DNA from: DATNFP01 sp035606335
GTDB taxonomy: Bacteria > Bacteroidota > Bacteroidia > Chitinophagales > Chitinophagaceae
Reading direction: 5' to 3'
Assembly: GCA_035606335.1 (NCBI GenBank)
Contig: DATNFP010000162.1
Location: 1-38,479 of the forward strand
DNA length: 38,479 bases
The notes beneath the pieces are model-generated. The model saw only the letters and a program-made list of their open reading frames with translations. It made no database searches and had not been told where the DNA came from. Positions 8,916 to 17,174 of this stretch are shown here, piece after piece. The position numbers and the translations under genes were made by a program. Positions within the stretch are counted from its first letter, which is position 1. Every line of letters begins with the position of its first letter.

Positions 8916-10001
8916 ATGCGTTATAAAAGGAAGATAATTTTTTTGGTTTTACTGATTGTCATTTTGACAATCATGGAGTTTGTTTTACCTAACCATCCCC
9001 ATGCTGTAGTTATATATGATAAGTATATTTTTCTGCCTTACCAATCATTGCGAAATTTAATCTTTGGTCATATACCAATAAGCGTTGGTGATATTTTGTA
9101 CCTGGTTGGAGGCTTGTGTATTATTATACAATTGCTGCGATGGATTTATTATGTGATAAAATTTAAAACGCATAAACATTACCTGGCAACTTCCTTTCTG
9201 CATACTGTTATTACTGTTGAAATATTATACATATTGTTTATCATCGGTTGGGGAGCTAATTACTATAAGCCTAATATCTCTACTTATTGGAAACTAAATG
9301 AAGAACAGGTGAATAATGATTCTGATATTATCTGGTTTGATCGCTACCTGATCGGTAAATTAAACTATTATGCTCCGCATTATCATTCTTTAACTTTCAA
9401 AGAAGTAGACAAAAGATCAATACAATATTATAAGGACTACACAGATAGCAAAACCAAGCTGCGTGGCCTCGGAGCTAAAGCTTCCATATTTGGTTACCTG
9501 ATGCAGAACCTTGGTATACAAGGATATTACAATCCTTTTACCGGAGAGGCACAGGTGAATAGGTTTTTGCCGCCGTTCATGCTGCCATTTGTGATATGCC
9601 ATGAGATGGCGCATCAATCGGGTATTGCTGCAGAGGATGATGCCAATCTATTGTCGTATGCCATCGGTACTACAGTAAATGATTCCACTTTTAATTATTC
9701 GTCTTACTTTAACATCTGGCTATATGCCCAAGGTAAGGTCCGTCATATAAGCCCTAAGTTTGCCAAAAGCCTGGAACATGAATTAAATGCTCTTACTCTA
9801 TCTCAAATAGATACATTAAGAGAGATACGCCGAAAATACCAGGGGAAACTGAGCGACTATAGCGGAGAACTCTATGATGAGTACCTGCGTATGCATCAAC
9901 AAAAAGAGGGCATTCTGAGCTATGGCAAAGTTGCACTCAGCGCACTGGTGTTTGAACAAAGAAGATTATTACAAAAACACTTTGTTATCAGTATTCCTTA
10001 G
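8916..10001 (+). CDS. DUF3810 family membrane protein with HExxH motif
   Basis: The 361-residue protein has three predicted N-terminal membrane segments (about residues 5-25, 55-75 and 93-115). A soluble part follows with CHEMAHQSGIAAEDDANLLSY, where His229, Glu230 and His233 form a zinc-peptidase-like HExxH. This matches the DUF3810 family, which is common in Bacteroidota and has no established function; a membrane-bound metalloprotease is plausible. I chose the ATG at 8916. An upstream in-frame TTG at 8865 would add 17 residues before a normal membrane-anchor start. The stop overlaps the stop of the convergent mutase gene by four bases (TTAG, 9998-10001). Confidence 0.82.
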   Translation: MRYKRKIIFLVLLIVILTIMEFVLPNHPHAVVIYDKYIFLPYQSLRNLIFGHIPISVGDILYLVGGLCIIIQLLRWIYYVIKFKTHKHYLATSFLHTVITVEILYILFIIGWGANYYKPNISTYWKLNEEQVNNDSDIIWFDRYLIGKLNYYAPHYHSLTFKEVDKRSIQYYKDYTDSKTKLRGLGAKASIFGYLMQNLGIQGYYNPFTGEAQVNRFLPPFMLPFVICHEMAHQSGIAAEDDANLLSYAIGTTVNDSTFNYSSYFNIWLYAQGKVRHISPKFAKSLEHELNALTLSQIDTLREIRRKYQGKLSDYSGELYDEYLRMHQQKEGILSYGKVALSALVFEQRRLLQKHFVISIP

Positions 10002-11551
10002 CCTTTATATTCTCCCCAAACCGAACGAAGTGTGTCTGAAATCTCTCCCAATGTGCAGAGATTCTCTACTGCTTCTATTATGGCGGGCATTAAATTTTCG
10101 GTTGTTGTAGCCCTTCTTTTTATTTCGTTAAGACATTCAGTTGCTTTATTGTTATTTCTTCTCTGGCGCAGGGATCTTAATTTTTCTGTTTGCTGAGTAC
10201 GTATAGAATCATCTATTTTCAGTACGGGAGTCTCTTCTGTTTCTTTTGAGATAAACTTGTTGACTCCAACAATTACTTTTTCATTGTCCTCGATGGCTTT
10301 ATTGTATGCGTATGCAGCACGGGCTATTTCGTCCTGGATGAAATGCTGTTCAATGGCCTGTACCGAGCCGCCCATTACATCAATCTTTTCAATTAGCTTC
10401 CATGCTGCAGCTTCTACTTCATTAGTTAATTGCTCTACATAAAAAGAACCAGCGAGCGGATCGACTGTTTGAGTAGCGCCGCTTTCGTATGCCAATATTT
10501 GCTGTGTTCTCAATGCTATTGTTGCAGCCTCTTCAGTGGGTAACGATAGCGCTTCATCGTAGCCATTGGTGTGTAATGATTGGGTGCCCCCTAATACAGC
10601 ACTTAATGCCTGTAACGTAACACGAACGATATTGTTTTTAGGTTGCTGTGCAGTAAGTGTGCTTCCGCCTGTTTGAGTATGGAAGCGTAACATTTGTGCT
10701 TTAGGATCTGTAGCGCCCAGTGAGCGAGTGATATTTGCCCACATGCGACGAGCAGCCCGGAATTTAGCCACTTCCTCAAATAAGTTGTTATGTGCATTGA
10801 AGAAGAAAGACAACCGTTGTGCAAAAACGTTTATGTCAAGTCCTTTTTCTATCGCGGCCTGTAAATATGCTTTGCCATTTGCCAGTGTAAACGCAAGCTC
10901 CTGTACAGCATTAGAACCCGCCTCGCGGATATGATAGCCTGAAATGGAAATAGTATTCCATTTAGGAACCTCTTTGCTGCAATATTCAAAAATATCGGTG
11001 ATGAGGCGCATGGATGGTGTCGGCGGATAGATGTATGTGCCACGTGCTGCATACTCTTTCAATATGTCGTTCTGGACAGTGCCTGATATTTTTTTTATAT
11101 CTGCGCCTTGTTTTTTTGCAAGGACTATGTAGAGAGATAAAAGAATAAATGCCGTGGCATTGATGGTCATCGAAGTGGAAATATCCTGAAGCTTGATGTC
11201 CTTGAATAATATTTCCATATCCTCCAATGAATCTATAGCGACACCAACCTTACCCACCTCACCCTCAGCCATAGGATGGTCTGAATCATAACCTATCTGG
11301 GTAGGCAGATCAAAAGCAACAGACAGACCCATAACGCCCTGGCTCAACAGATAATGATAGCGTTTGTTGGATTCTTCGGCAGTGCTGAAACCTGCGTACT
11401 GTCTCATCGTCCAGGGACGGTCGCGGTACATAGAGGAATGTATTCCCCTGGTAAATGGAAACTTGCCCGGCTGCTCTGTCATTGGTACAGGCTGATCATA
11501 AATCTGCCTGATAACAATACCAGCATCTGTAATGAAACTTTTATCTGACAT
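9998..11551 (-). CDS. Methylmalonyl-CoA mutase large (catalytic) subunit, without B12 domain
   Basis: The 517 residues cover only the substrate-binding TIM-barrel domain of adenosylcobalamin acyl-CoA mutases: FTRGIHSSMYRDRPWTMRQY, GLSVAFDLPTQIGYDSDHP, QNDILKEYAARGTYIYPP and SISGYHIREAG. The cobalamin-binding domain with its DxHxxG motif is absent, so a separate small subunit encoded elsewhere is required. Tyr52 and Arg170 correspond to Tyr89 and Arg207 of the Propionibacterium enzyme. These residues read methylmalonyl-CoA and are changed in isobutyryl-CoA mutases, so methylmalonyl-CoA/succinyl-CoA interconversion is the better guess. The DUF7935 gene 37 bases upstream is probably in the same operon. 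The stop overlaps the convergent DUF3810 stop. Confidence 0.9.
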   Translation of the reverse strand: MSDKSFITDAGIVIRQIYDQPVPMTEQPGKFPFTRGIHSSMYRDRPWTMRQYAGFSTAEESNKRYHYLLSQGVMGLSVAFDLPTQIGYDSDHPMAEGEVGKVGVAIDSLEDMEILFKDIKLQDISTSMTINATAFILLSLYIVLAKKQGADIKKISGTVQNDILKEYAARGTYIYPPTPSMRLITDIFEYCSKEVPKWNTISISGYHIREAGSNAVQELAFTLANGKAYLQAAIEKGLDINVFAQRLSFFFNAHNNLFEEVAKFRAARRMWANITRSLGATDPKAQMLRFHTQTGGSTLTAQQPKNNIVRVTLQALSAVLGGTQSLHTNGYDEALSLPTEEAATIALRTQQILAYESGATQTVDPLAGSFYVEQLTNEVEAAAWKLIEKIDVMGGSVQAIEQHFIQDEIARAAYAYNKAIEDNEKVIVGVNKFISKETEETPVLKIDDSIRTQQTEKLRSLRQRRNNNKATECLNEIKRRATTTENLMPAIIEAVENLCTLGEISDTLRSVWGEYKG

Positions 11552-11588
11552 GCAATTGTATTAATTGAATAAAATGAATTAAAACTTA

Positions 11589-12137
11589 CTAAGCCGGAGC
11601 TGTAGAGCCATAAGAGAGAACACGTTTGGCCTCATCATTAATGATCTGCAGGGCAACATCTGTAGGCAATTCAGTTTCTACTGTAATTATGTAATCTATG
11701 ATACGGGAATGTAACTCCTTAGCTGATGCTCCGCTATCAACACGCTGGGAAACCAGATTGATCATATTTAATTCCTGTTCCATTACGCCTTTTACAGTTT
11801 CCCACACCTGTCTTGAAACGTAAATCTGCTGTGCAAGGTTGTGCTCAAATTCTGTACGAATATTAAATACAAGCGCCTGCTGTAAATCGCCTGCTGTCAT
11901 GCCCGGTTCGTAAACACGGGGAATTAACTGCCTAGGTTGCATGCGTTCTATGAACAGTACAAAACGTTCATAAGCCTGCAAACGAAGGCGAATTGTTATA
12001 TCCTGGGTGTCTTTTAATAAAGCCAGTTGTTTTTTCTGAAGTTGTGTAACAAGGAATTTATGTACAATTATATAACTTGATATAAGCACTATAAGTGCCG
12101 GTATCGTGTATTTTAATAATTCTAATGCCGTATTCAT
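11589..12137 (-). CDS. DUF7935-like protein with N-terminal membrane anchor
   Basis: The 182-residue protein begins with one hydrophobic segment (about residues 9-28). A long helical, charged soluble part follows, containing YERFVLFIERMQPRQLIPRV and a C-terminal LPTDVALQIINDEAKRVL. This resembles the Bacteroidota family I know as DUF7935; no function is established. It lies directly upstream of the methylmalonyl-CoA mutase gene on the same strand, so it is likely first in a two-gene operon. Whether it has any part in mutase function is unknown. Confidence 0.7.
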   Translation of the reverse strand: MNTALELLKYTIPALIVLISSYIIVHKFLVTQLQKKQLALLKDTQDITIRLRLQAYERFVLFIERMQPRQLIPRVYEPGMTAGDLQQALVFNIRTEFEHNLAQQIYVSRQVWETVKGVMEQELNMINLVSQRVDSGASAKELHSRIIDYIITVETELPTDVALQIINDEAKRVLSYGSTAPA

Positions 12138-12537
12138 ATTTATTAATTCGCTGACAAAATAAGGTGTTTTTTAATAATGGAGGATTAAGCCCCAGCTGTT
12201 TCAAATTCCTCAATCGGTAAAATAATTGAGAAATAGGGAAATGGGAAATGTTTTTTTGCTACGAAATGCTTTGTTGACAATAGTTATGTAAATAATTCAC
12301 CACTCGATTTATTCCCCATCCATACCCCATTTTGCCGCAGTGATTTCCCAAAATTTCCCATGCATTATCCTTGCCTCATCCTGAAATAGGTTTACACCTT
12401 TGTTAGATAATCCTGTTTTTTGTTTACATGTCATTTTATAGTCATCACAACATTCCTTTTTAATAGGAACTTTTAGAGAATAAAGTTACAAAGCGTAAAT
12501 GCAATTAATTAGATAAGATACCAACAATAATCGGGGG
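12138..12537. other. Gene-free 400-base region with phased CCCA boxes
   Basis: No open frame with coding character is present on either strand. Four boxes read on the plus strand as CCCCA (12314-12318 and 12325-12329) and TCCCA (12346-12350 and 12356-12360). Their start-to-start distances are 11, 21 and 10 bases, so they fall on one face of the helix. On the minus strand they read TGGGG/TGGGA, upstream of the DUF7935-mutase pair. An opposite-strand AGGGA/TGGGA pair lies at 12235-12246. The pattern resembles a direct-repeat operator such as MraZ boxes, but no mraZ is present here. No TAnnTTTG box was found. Confidence 0.35.
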
Positions 12538-13737
12538 TTATTGTATCATGTGATCTAAGTATCTGCCAATGTCGAACCCTCTTACATCAATTGGCGGTTT
12601 GGCAACCGGTGATGTTATATTATACTGTAGGATGTATGTATAATTTTTGGTTGGATTTAGATCTCGAGACAGAGGATGGATAAGGTTGTCAAAATGATAA
12701 ACTGACCTCAGTAGCCAGTAGTTGTTATTTAGCTTTTCAAATGAAAATTTATCAACAGTATACTTTCGGTCCTTTTCGATTGCATTATCAATCCAGTTTT
12801 CGATATCTATTCTGTTTTTTAATTTTAAAAAGGATACTCTTTTAGTGTCTGTGATTTCTATATACAAATCTGTATAAAAGCTTACGGCGTAGGTAATTGT
12901 ATTGACGTGCATTTCTGTAAGCTCAATATATCTTTTTTGTGCCATGTTGCTCATTTTACGGCTATATCCAAATGCAATTAATAATGGAGAATATTTTATA
13001 TTCGCATTAGAATCTATAAATACAAGGTCATAATATTTTATATTGTTGTCTGTATAAGTTGAAACCACCGTTTTCCCCTTTTCTTTCAGTCCGATATATC
13101 TTTTTAATAATTTTTGAAAACTACCTTGAATAATCTTATCATCTTCATATATGTAATTACTTCTTAATTCCTTTGTTAAAGTATTCTTATAAATTGTTGG
13201 TGTGTCTGATGTGCTACTAAATATATCATAGTGAAACGAATAATTACGTAATCCTTCTAGATAAATTATCTTACTAAAATCCAGTACAGTGTCGTTAGTA
13301 GCATATAACGTTGCTTTAAGTATAGCCTTTAGTGTATTTTTGGGGGGAAGGTAATTCAGTGGGACATTGTTTGCCGCTTTACTGATAATACTGTCTACAT
13401 TAAGCTTGTTGGCGTTTATTTGCACATCACTTAATGTATAGTATTTTCTTTTCAGACTTATATTGTAGATGTTTTCTCCAGATTTTGTGTTTTCTATTTT
13501 GTCTTCAAAACCTAGCAATGACACTTTTAATATGCCTGTAGGATTGTTGTGAATCTTATAATAGCCATCGCTATCAGATGTCGTCATTTCTTCATTGACC
13601 TTTATAACAGCATCTGCTAAGGGTTGCCCTGTGTTGTAGTCAGTAATTCTGCCCTGTATTGGAAAATTCGCTTGGGCATTCGATTTGTTTGTAAGAAAAA
13701 GGAAAAAAAGGATAAAAAAAATTTTTTTTTCTTTCAT
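12538..13737 (-). CDS. Exported protein with carboxypeptidase-regulatory-like domain, function unknown
   Basis: The 399-residue protein has a signal peptide (MKEKKIFFILFFLFLTNKSNAQ). A CarboxypepD_reg-like beta-sandwich domain of about 80 residues follows, with IQGRITDYNTGQPLADAVIKV at its start and GILKVSLLGFED at its end. The remaining 280 or so residues are not recognised with certainty; they resemble the region after this domain in Bacteroidota exported proteins of the DUF5686 type, but shorter. The protein ends in a tyrosine-rich beta stretch, which would suit an envelope location. I chose ATG 13737; an in-frame GTG at 13743 adds two residues. Only 52 bases and a terminator-like hairpin separate it from the upstream lipoprotein gene. 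Confidence 0.65.
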   Translation of the reverse strand: MKEKKIFFILFFLFLTNKSNAQANFPIQGRITDYNTGQPLADAVIKVNEEMTTSDSDGYYKIHNNPTGILKVSLLGFEDKIENTKSGENIYNISLKRKYYTLSDVQINANKLNVDSIISKAANNVPLNYLPPKNTLKAILKATLYATNDTVLDFSKIIYLEGLRNYSFHYDIFSSTSDTPTIYKNTLTKELRSNYIYEDDKIIQGSFQKLLKRYIGLKEKGKTVVSTYTDNNIKYYDLVFIDSNANIKYSPLLIAFGYSRKMSNMAQKRYIELTEMHVNTITYAVSFYTDLYIEITDTKRVSFLKLKNRIDIENWIDNAIEKDRKYTVDKFSFEKLNNNYWLLRSVYHFDNLIHPLSRDLNPTKNYTYILQYNITSPVAKPPIDVRGFDIGRYLDHMIQ

Positions 13738-13750
13738 GTACACGTATTAT

Positions 13751-13784
13751 AAAAAACAACCGCGCAAAGGCGGCTGTTTTTTTA
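13751..13784 (-). terminator. Terminator or attenuator between two minus-strand genes
   Basis: On the minus strand, AAAACAGCCGC pairs with GCGGTTGTTTT (one G-T wobble) around a short loop, with A and T runs on both sides. It lies just after the stop of the 13790-14668 gene and 14 bases before the start of the next gene. That leaves no room for a separate promoter, so read-through or attenuation probably sets expression of the downstream gene. Confidence 0.65.
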
Positions 13785-13789
13785 AAATA

Positions 13790-14668
13790 TTAATTAGCTT
13801 TATTAGCTGCAACGTGACTGGACGCGTCACCTGCATCGTCTACTGCCTGATCAAGATCCCACTTCACTCCAATTCCGTTCACGTTCCAATTTTTGTCGAA
13901 TTTGGGGTATGCATTTCCGTCTCCCACAAAGGCCCAAGTGTCAGTTGCTGCAACTGTAATCGCATGCCACACGTTTCTTATAAAACTACATTGTGGTGAG
14001 GACCAGCCTGTAGTTGGGGGATTAGGATTAGTTGCAATATTATACCAATAGGAATAACTATATTTTGCTATTGAACATGCACCTAATAATTCTGCTCCAT
14101 CATTTCCTGTCATTGTTGCGGGATCAATAGATACAGTTAGGTTACTTGTTATTTGATTTTCCAAGTTTTGGATTTTTTGAATAAATTCCTCGGGTGTGTA
14201 AAATCCATGGTCTGGTGTATCTAATGCATCATGAAAAATTGATGCGAGAGTATCCCAATAAGGAGCACTAATAGAATCTGCCAAGCTATCTGTAATTAAT
14301 TGTGGTGAAACATTTTGCCCATTAATTATGTCGGTAACAAGTCCAGTCGAATATGTAACTGCGCCTTGCAAATAGCTATATGTTTCTCCTGATGATGCCC
14401 ATGACCCGAAATAAGTATCATTGTATGTTGCACCGTAATTGAATAATTGTTGAGAAGTAGCTGTTTGAAAATTGGGATCCTGTTGTACGTAATCCAAATA
14501 ATTATTGTGTGAAATACCGAATTGGTCAAAGTTAAATCCGTTAACTATCACCTGCTTTTTCATATTAGGTGTAGTTGTCGTTTTGTTATAACTTGTTTTT
14601 TCTTTGTTGCAGGAAATAAGGCATAAAAAAGCTAGAAGCGATAATGATAAAAACAGTGATTTTGTCAT
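13790..14668 (-). CDS. Putative lipoprotein of unknown function
   Basis: The 292-residue protein starts MTKSLFLSLSLLAFLCLISC, a clear lipoprotein signal with lipid Cys20. The mature part is Asn/Thr/Tyr-rich. Near its start is FGISHNNYLDYVQ, a G..HN..LDY pattern that I recall from other uncharacterised Bacteroidota lipoproteins. The central region (ELLGACSIAKYSYSYWYN) is followed by a divergent C-terminal tail with VWHAITVAATDTWAFVGDG and DDAGDASSHVAANKAN. No catalytic motif is visible. I do not recognise a named family. A promoter with both -33 and -7 elements lies upstream, and its start point falls in a perfect palindrome (14726-14745). Confidence 0.6.
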   Translation of the reverse strand: MTKSLFLSLSLLAFLCLISCNKEKTSYNKTTTTPNMKKQVIVNGFNFDQFGISHNNYLDYVQQDPNFQTATSQQLFNYGATYNDTYFGSWASSGETYSYLQGAVTYSTGLVTDIINGQNVSPQLITDSLADSISAPYWDTLASIFHDALDTPDHGFYTPEEFIQKIQNLENQITSNLTVSIDPATMTGNDGAELLGACSIAKYSYSYWYNIATNPNPPTTGWSSPQCSFIRNVWHAITVAATDTWAFVGDGNAYPKFDKNWNVNGIGVKWDLDQAVDDAGDASSHVAANKAN

Positions 14669-14725
14669 TGAATTTTTGATTTTACAGGTTATTAAGGGTG
14701 CTTACTTTAAGGGTTTCAGCTGTCT

Positions 14726-14745
14726 TCCCGCTTGGCCAAGCGGGA
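14726..14745. repeat. Perfect 20-base palindrome at the predicted transcription start
   Basis: TCCCGCTTGG and CCAAGCGGGA form a spacer-free perfect palindrome. It is G+C-rich in an A+T-rich intergenic region. It abuts the TAGCTTTG box of the minus-strand promoter, so the predicted +1 lies inside it. It could be an operator or form the 5' end hairpin of the transcript. Confidence 0.6.
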
Positions 14746-14777
14746 CAAAGCTATTATTTCATTTGCAATAAAGTCAA
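14746..14777 (-). promoter_or_regulatory. Bacteroidota-type promoter for the 13790-14668 lipoprotein gene
   Basis: Read on the minus strand, TTG (14775-14777) is followed after 21 bases by TAGCTTTG (14746-14753), matching the TTG / TAnnTTTG arrangement of primary sigma factor promoters in Bacteroidota. The start codon is about 75 bases downstream. Confidence 0.55.
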
Positions 14778-14933
14778 GTATTATTTGAGATATTTATAAA
14801 CTAATTCGTTTAACCTTTATAGCTATTAAATTATAGGTTTGCTTAAGTTTTATGTAAAATTTCTATCTGTGAAATTCAGAAAAATTAGCAAAGATTCCCT
14901 CCAATGTTTGAAATATAGCAAGCATTGTGTTTG

Positions 14934-15584
14934 TTAAAAATCTGCACAGATACTTGCGCGGATATCAAAATGCCCCCAATAAAAACTATTCTTTTGCTGT
15001 AGTACATCGTAGAGTGCTTCTGTAATTATTGATGTCTTATCTGAAAAAGATTGTTTAAATCCTATACCAAATAATAAAGCAGATTCGTCTGTGCTATATC
15101 TTCTAATGTTGTCAGGCTTGTTATTGGAGTTATGGTAATAATAGGAGTATTGCATAAAATTGTAGTCGAAAGTTCCAACTGCATAAAGGGATTTCCAAAA
15201 GATGTATCGAGACCATAGACCTGGGAATAGTAACGTAGCTCGAGATTGGTATGCTGAGTTTGAGCTACCTACATTTTTGGATTGTTCAAAAATATAGCCA
15301 AATTCTACACCTGTCATAAGGTTATTGGTAATGTGATAACCAATCATTGGTGATAGCCCAAAGTAATAGTCATTATTAAGATAAACATAATCAGGTCCCA
15401 AAATCACTCCTGTTCCCCAGGTTATTTTATGTTTGAGATCAGGCTTGTCTTCTTTCTTATTTAGCTCTTCATTATTGTAAAAGTCCTGCGAGTAGTTATA
15501 GATATTCTGTGAGTGAGCTAAGGGTGATTTAATGCACAGGGCTATAATAAGAATTACATATTTTAGGCTACATCTATTTGTCAT
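14934..15584 (-). CDS. Small outer-membrane beta-barrel protein, function unknown
   Basis: The 216-residue protein has a signal peptide (MTNRCSLKYVILIIALCIKSPLAHSQ). A charged linker of about 25 residues with NNEELNKKEDKPDLKHKI follows, and then alternating aromatic/polar strands such as YYFGLSPMIGYHITNNLMTGVEFGYIF written here only by its ends (YYFGL and GYIF). The final strand ends in Phe (RASICADF), as expected for BAM-dependent outer-membrane barrels. The length suggests about eight strands. No specific family or ligand can be assigned. It lies 265 bases upstream of the unknown lipoprotein gene on the same strand but has its own leader region. Confidence 0.65.
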   Translation of the reverse strand: MTNRCSLKYVILIIALCIKSPLAHSQNIYNYSQDFYNNEELNKKEDKPDLKHKITWGTGVILGPDYVYLNNDYYFGLSPMIGYHITNNLMTGVEFGYIFEQSKNVGSSNSAYQSRATLLFPGLWSRYIFWKSLYAVGTFDYNFMQYSYYYHNSNNKPDNIRRYSTDESALLFGIGFKQSFSDKTSIITEALYDVLQQKNSFYWGHFDIRASICADF

Positions 15585-15790
15585 TTTTGAATTTATTTTA
15601 AGGATATAAATTATAGGTCGCTGACTACTAAGCTAAGCTATTTCTAAAGACTAATTAGCATGTAATTATTTTTCATGCTTAGTGAATTAAAGATTGGAAA
15701 GTGAGGTTGTCTATTGGAATATTTCAAATATTGTATTAGCACATAATCATCAATATTTATGTAAATCCGGAATGTTTAAGTGATTGTGTT

Positions 15791-15808
15791 AAATCCATAT
15801 TTGGATTT
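15791..15808. repeat. Inverted repeat upstream of DUF2383 gene
   Basis: AAATCCA (15791-15797) and TGGATTT (15802-15808) are perfect 7-base arms with a 4-base loop, about 70 bases before the start codon at 15877. It is followed by a sigma-54 -24-like TGGCAC at 15823. It may be an operator, or a terminator relic given the T-run after it. Confidence 0.35.
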
Positions 15809-15876
15809 TTAACTTAATTATATGGCACAGTTTTTAAAGATTTTTATAAATGGATTTTTAAACCAAAAACAATCTT

Positions 15877-16344
15877 ATGCAGAATAAAGAAATGGCAAGC
15901 GACGTACTGAATGATCTGGTAAAGATCAATAATGATCGCGTAGAAGGATATCAAAGAGCTATTAACGAATCGAAGGACCTGGATGTGGATATGAAAGGAA
16001 TGTTTGAAGAAATGATAAAACAAAGCGAGCAATATAAAAAAGAACTATCAGGCAGGATAAGACAATTAGGGGGGAATGTTGAAGCAGGCACTACCTCATC
16101 AGGTAAAATATACAGAGCATGGATGGATGTGAAAGCTACTTTTGCAGGTAGCGATAAAAAAGCTATACTGGCATCGTGCGAATTTGGTGAGGATGCAGCC
16201 CAAAGGGCATATGAAGCAGCATTGTCATCTGAGGCAGAAACAGACCAGGCTACAAAAGACCTGATAAATACCCAGCAGCAGGCACTCAAAGATTCTCACG
16301 ATATAATAAAAAAATTCAGGGACGCACATGAAGCAGTAGGTTAA
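15877..16344 (+). CDS. PA2169/DUF2383 family four-helix-bundle protein
   Basis: The 155-residue cytoplasmic protein is almost entirely helical and matches the DUF2383 (PA2169) family: LNDLVKINNDRVEGYQRAI at the start, FEEMIKQSEQYKKEL in the second helix and ASCEFGEDAAQRAYEAAL in the third. The family adopts a ferritin-like four-helix bundle and is often linked to stress or biofilm conditions, but no reaction is established. It is followed at 57 bases by a DUF4142 protein, a family with a similar helical fold, and the two are probably expressed together. A sigma-54 -24-like TGGCAC lies 54 bases upstream, although its -12 element is poor. Confidence 0.85.
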   Translation: MQNKEMASDVLNDLVKINNDRVEGYQRAINESKDLDVDMKGMFEEMIKQSEQYKKELSGRIRQLGGNVEAGTTSSGKIYRAWMDVKATFAGSDKKAILASCEFGEDAAQRAYEAALSSEAETDQATKDLINTQQQALKDSHDIIKKFRDAHEAVG

Positions 16345-16401
16345 AAATGCCTGTTGGAATAGTTTTTTATGTTCAATAGGAACATTTAAATCAAAACGAT
16401 T

Positions 16402-17025
16402 ATGAAACCAGTTTTTAAAATTTCTATTTATCCATTGGCAGGACTTGTATTGCTTGCTCTCTGCTCATCACTAACAATTTCTTCATGTAGTGGTAATGGT
16501 ACTAAAAGCAGTGATACCACTTCCAGTATGTCTACGACAACTACAGATACCACCGCGATGGCAGCCAAGCCGAGCGATACAGCGGCTAAAGGAGCTGAGG
16601 TTGACAAGAACGCAGCATTTGTAACAGATGTAGTAAAAGCCAATGCAGATGAAATAATGATGTTACAGGCCGGTATTGACAAAGGTACAAGCAAGGAATT
16701 AAAATCTGACGCGAAGAAAATGATAAAAGACCATAAGAGCCTGGCTAAGGAGATGGGCGACTATGCTTCTAAAAAGAATATGACATTGCCAACATTGGAT
16801 ACATCAATGAACAATATGGGAATGGATAATACTACGGGCAAAGATTGGGATAAAAGCTGGACAGATAAAATGGTAGACGGGCATCAAAAGACGATAGATA
16901 AATTTGAGGCGAGCCAAAATGAAGTGACAGATCCGGATCTTAAAACTCTTATCACCAACACATTACCTACATTACATTCCCACCTTGATATGTGTCAAAA
17001 ACTTCAAAAAGATCTGAATAAATAA
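16402..17025 (+). CDS. DUF4142 domain lipoprotein
   Basis: The 207-residue protein has a signal sequence ending in LTISSCSG (probable lipid Cys29). A Thr/Ser-rich low-complexity linker runs from about 31 to 60, and a helical DUF4142 domain of about 140 residues follows with AAFVTDVVKANADEIMMLQ, DAKKMIKDHKSLAKEM and LPTLHSHLDMCQKLQKDL. The domain is a ferritin-like helical bundle found in exported proteins, often in stress-induced gene sets; its activity is unknown. It lies 57 bases after the DUF2383 gene, which has a comparable fold but stays in the cytoplasm. A perfect hairpin terminator follows at 17058. Confidence 0.85.
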   Translation: MKPVFKISIYPLAGLVLLALCSSLTISSCSGNGTKSSDTTSSMSTTTTDTTAMAAKPSDTAAKGAEVDKNAAFVTDVVKANADEIMMLQAGIDKGTSKELKSDAKKMIKDHKSLAKEMGDYASKKNMTLPTLDTSMNNMGMDNTTGKDWDKSWTDKMVDGHQKTIDKFEASQNEVTDPDLKTLITNTLPTLHSHLDMCQKLQKDLNK

Positions 17026-17057
17026 CTTAAGATTTGGGGGTCTGGTAAATAGAGCGG

Positions 17058-17088
17058 GGGTCGGATTTATCCGACCCTTGCAATTTTT
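17058..17088 (+). terminator. Terminator after DUF4142 gene
   Basis: GGGTCGGAT (17058-17066) and ATCCGACCC (17069-17077) form a perfect 9-bp stem with a very tight loop, followed by a T-run at 17084-17089. Confidence 0.8.
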
Positions 17089-17174
17089 TATCACTTAAGA
17101 TAGAATTGCTTGTAGAAGCATTTCCCCAATGCTGAGTAAATATGATATATGTAGATAATGTAAAACTATTTAAA

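Noticed and set aside
12138..12537. Small RNA or lost gene in the gene-free region
   Set aside because: No convincing promoter plus terminator pair and no broken reading frame with family likeness could be found; only the phased boxes stand out.
15660..15690. AGCATG/CATGCT hairpin as a terminator
   Set aside because: Six-base stem, large loop, no T-run on the relevant strand and not directly after a gene.
16369..16385. ATGTTC/GAACAT inverted repeat before the DUF4142 gene as an operator
   Set aside because: Only six-base arms in a 57-base gap; too short to separate from chance.
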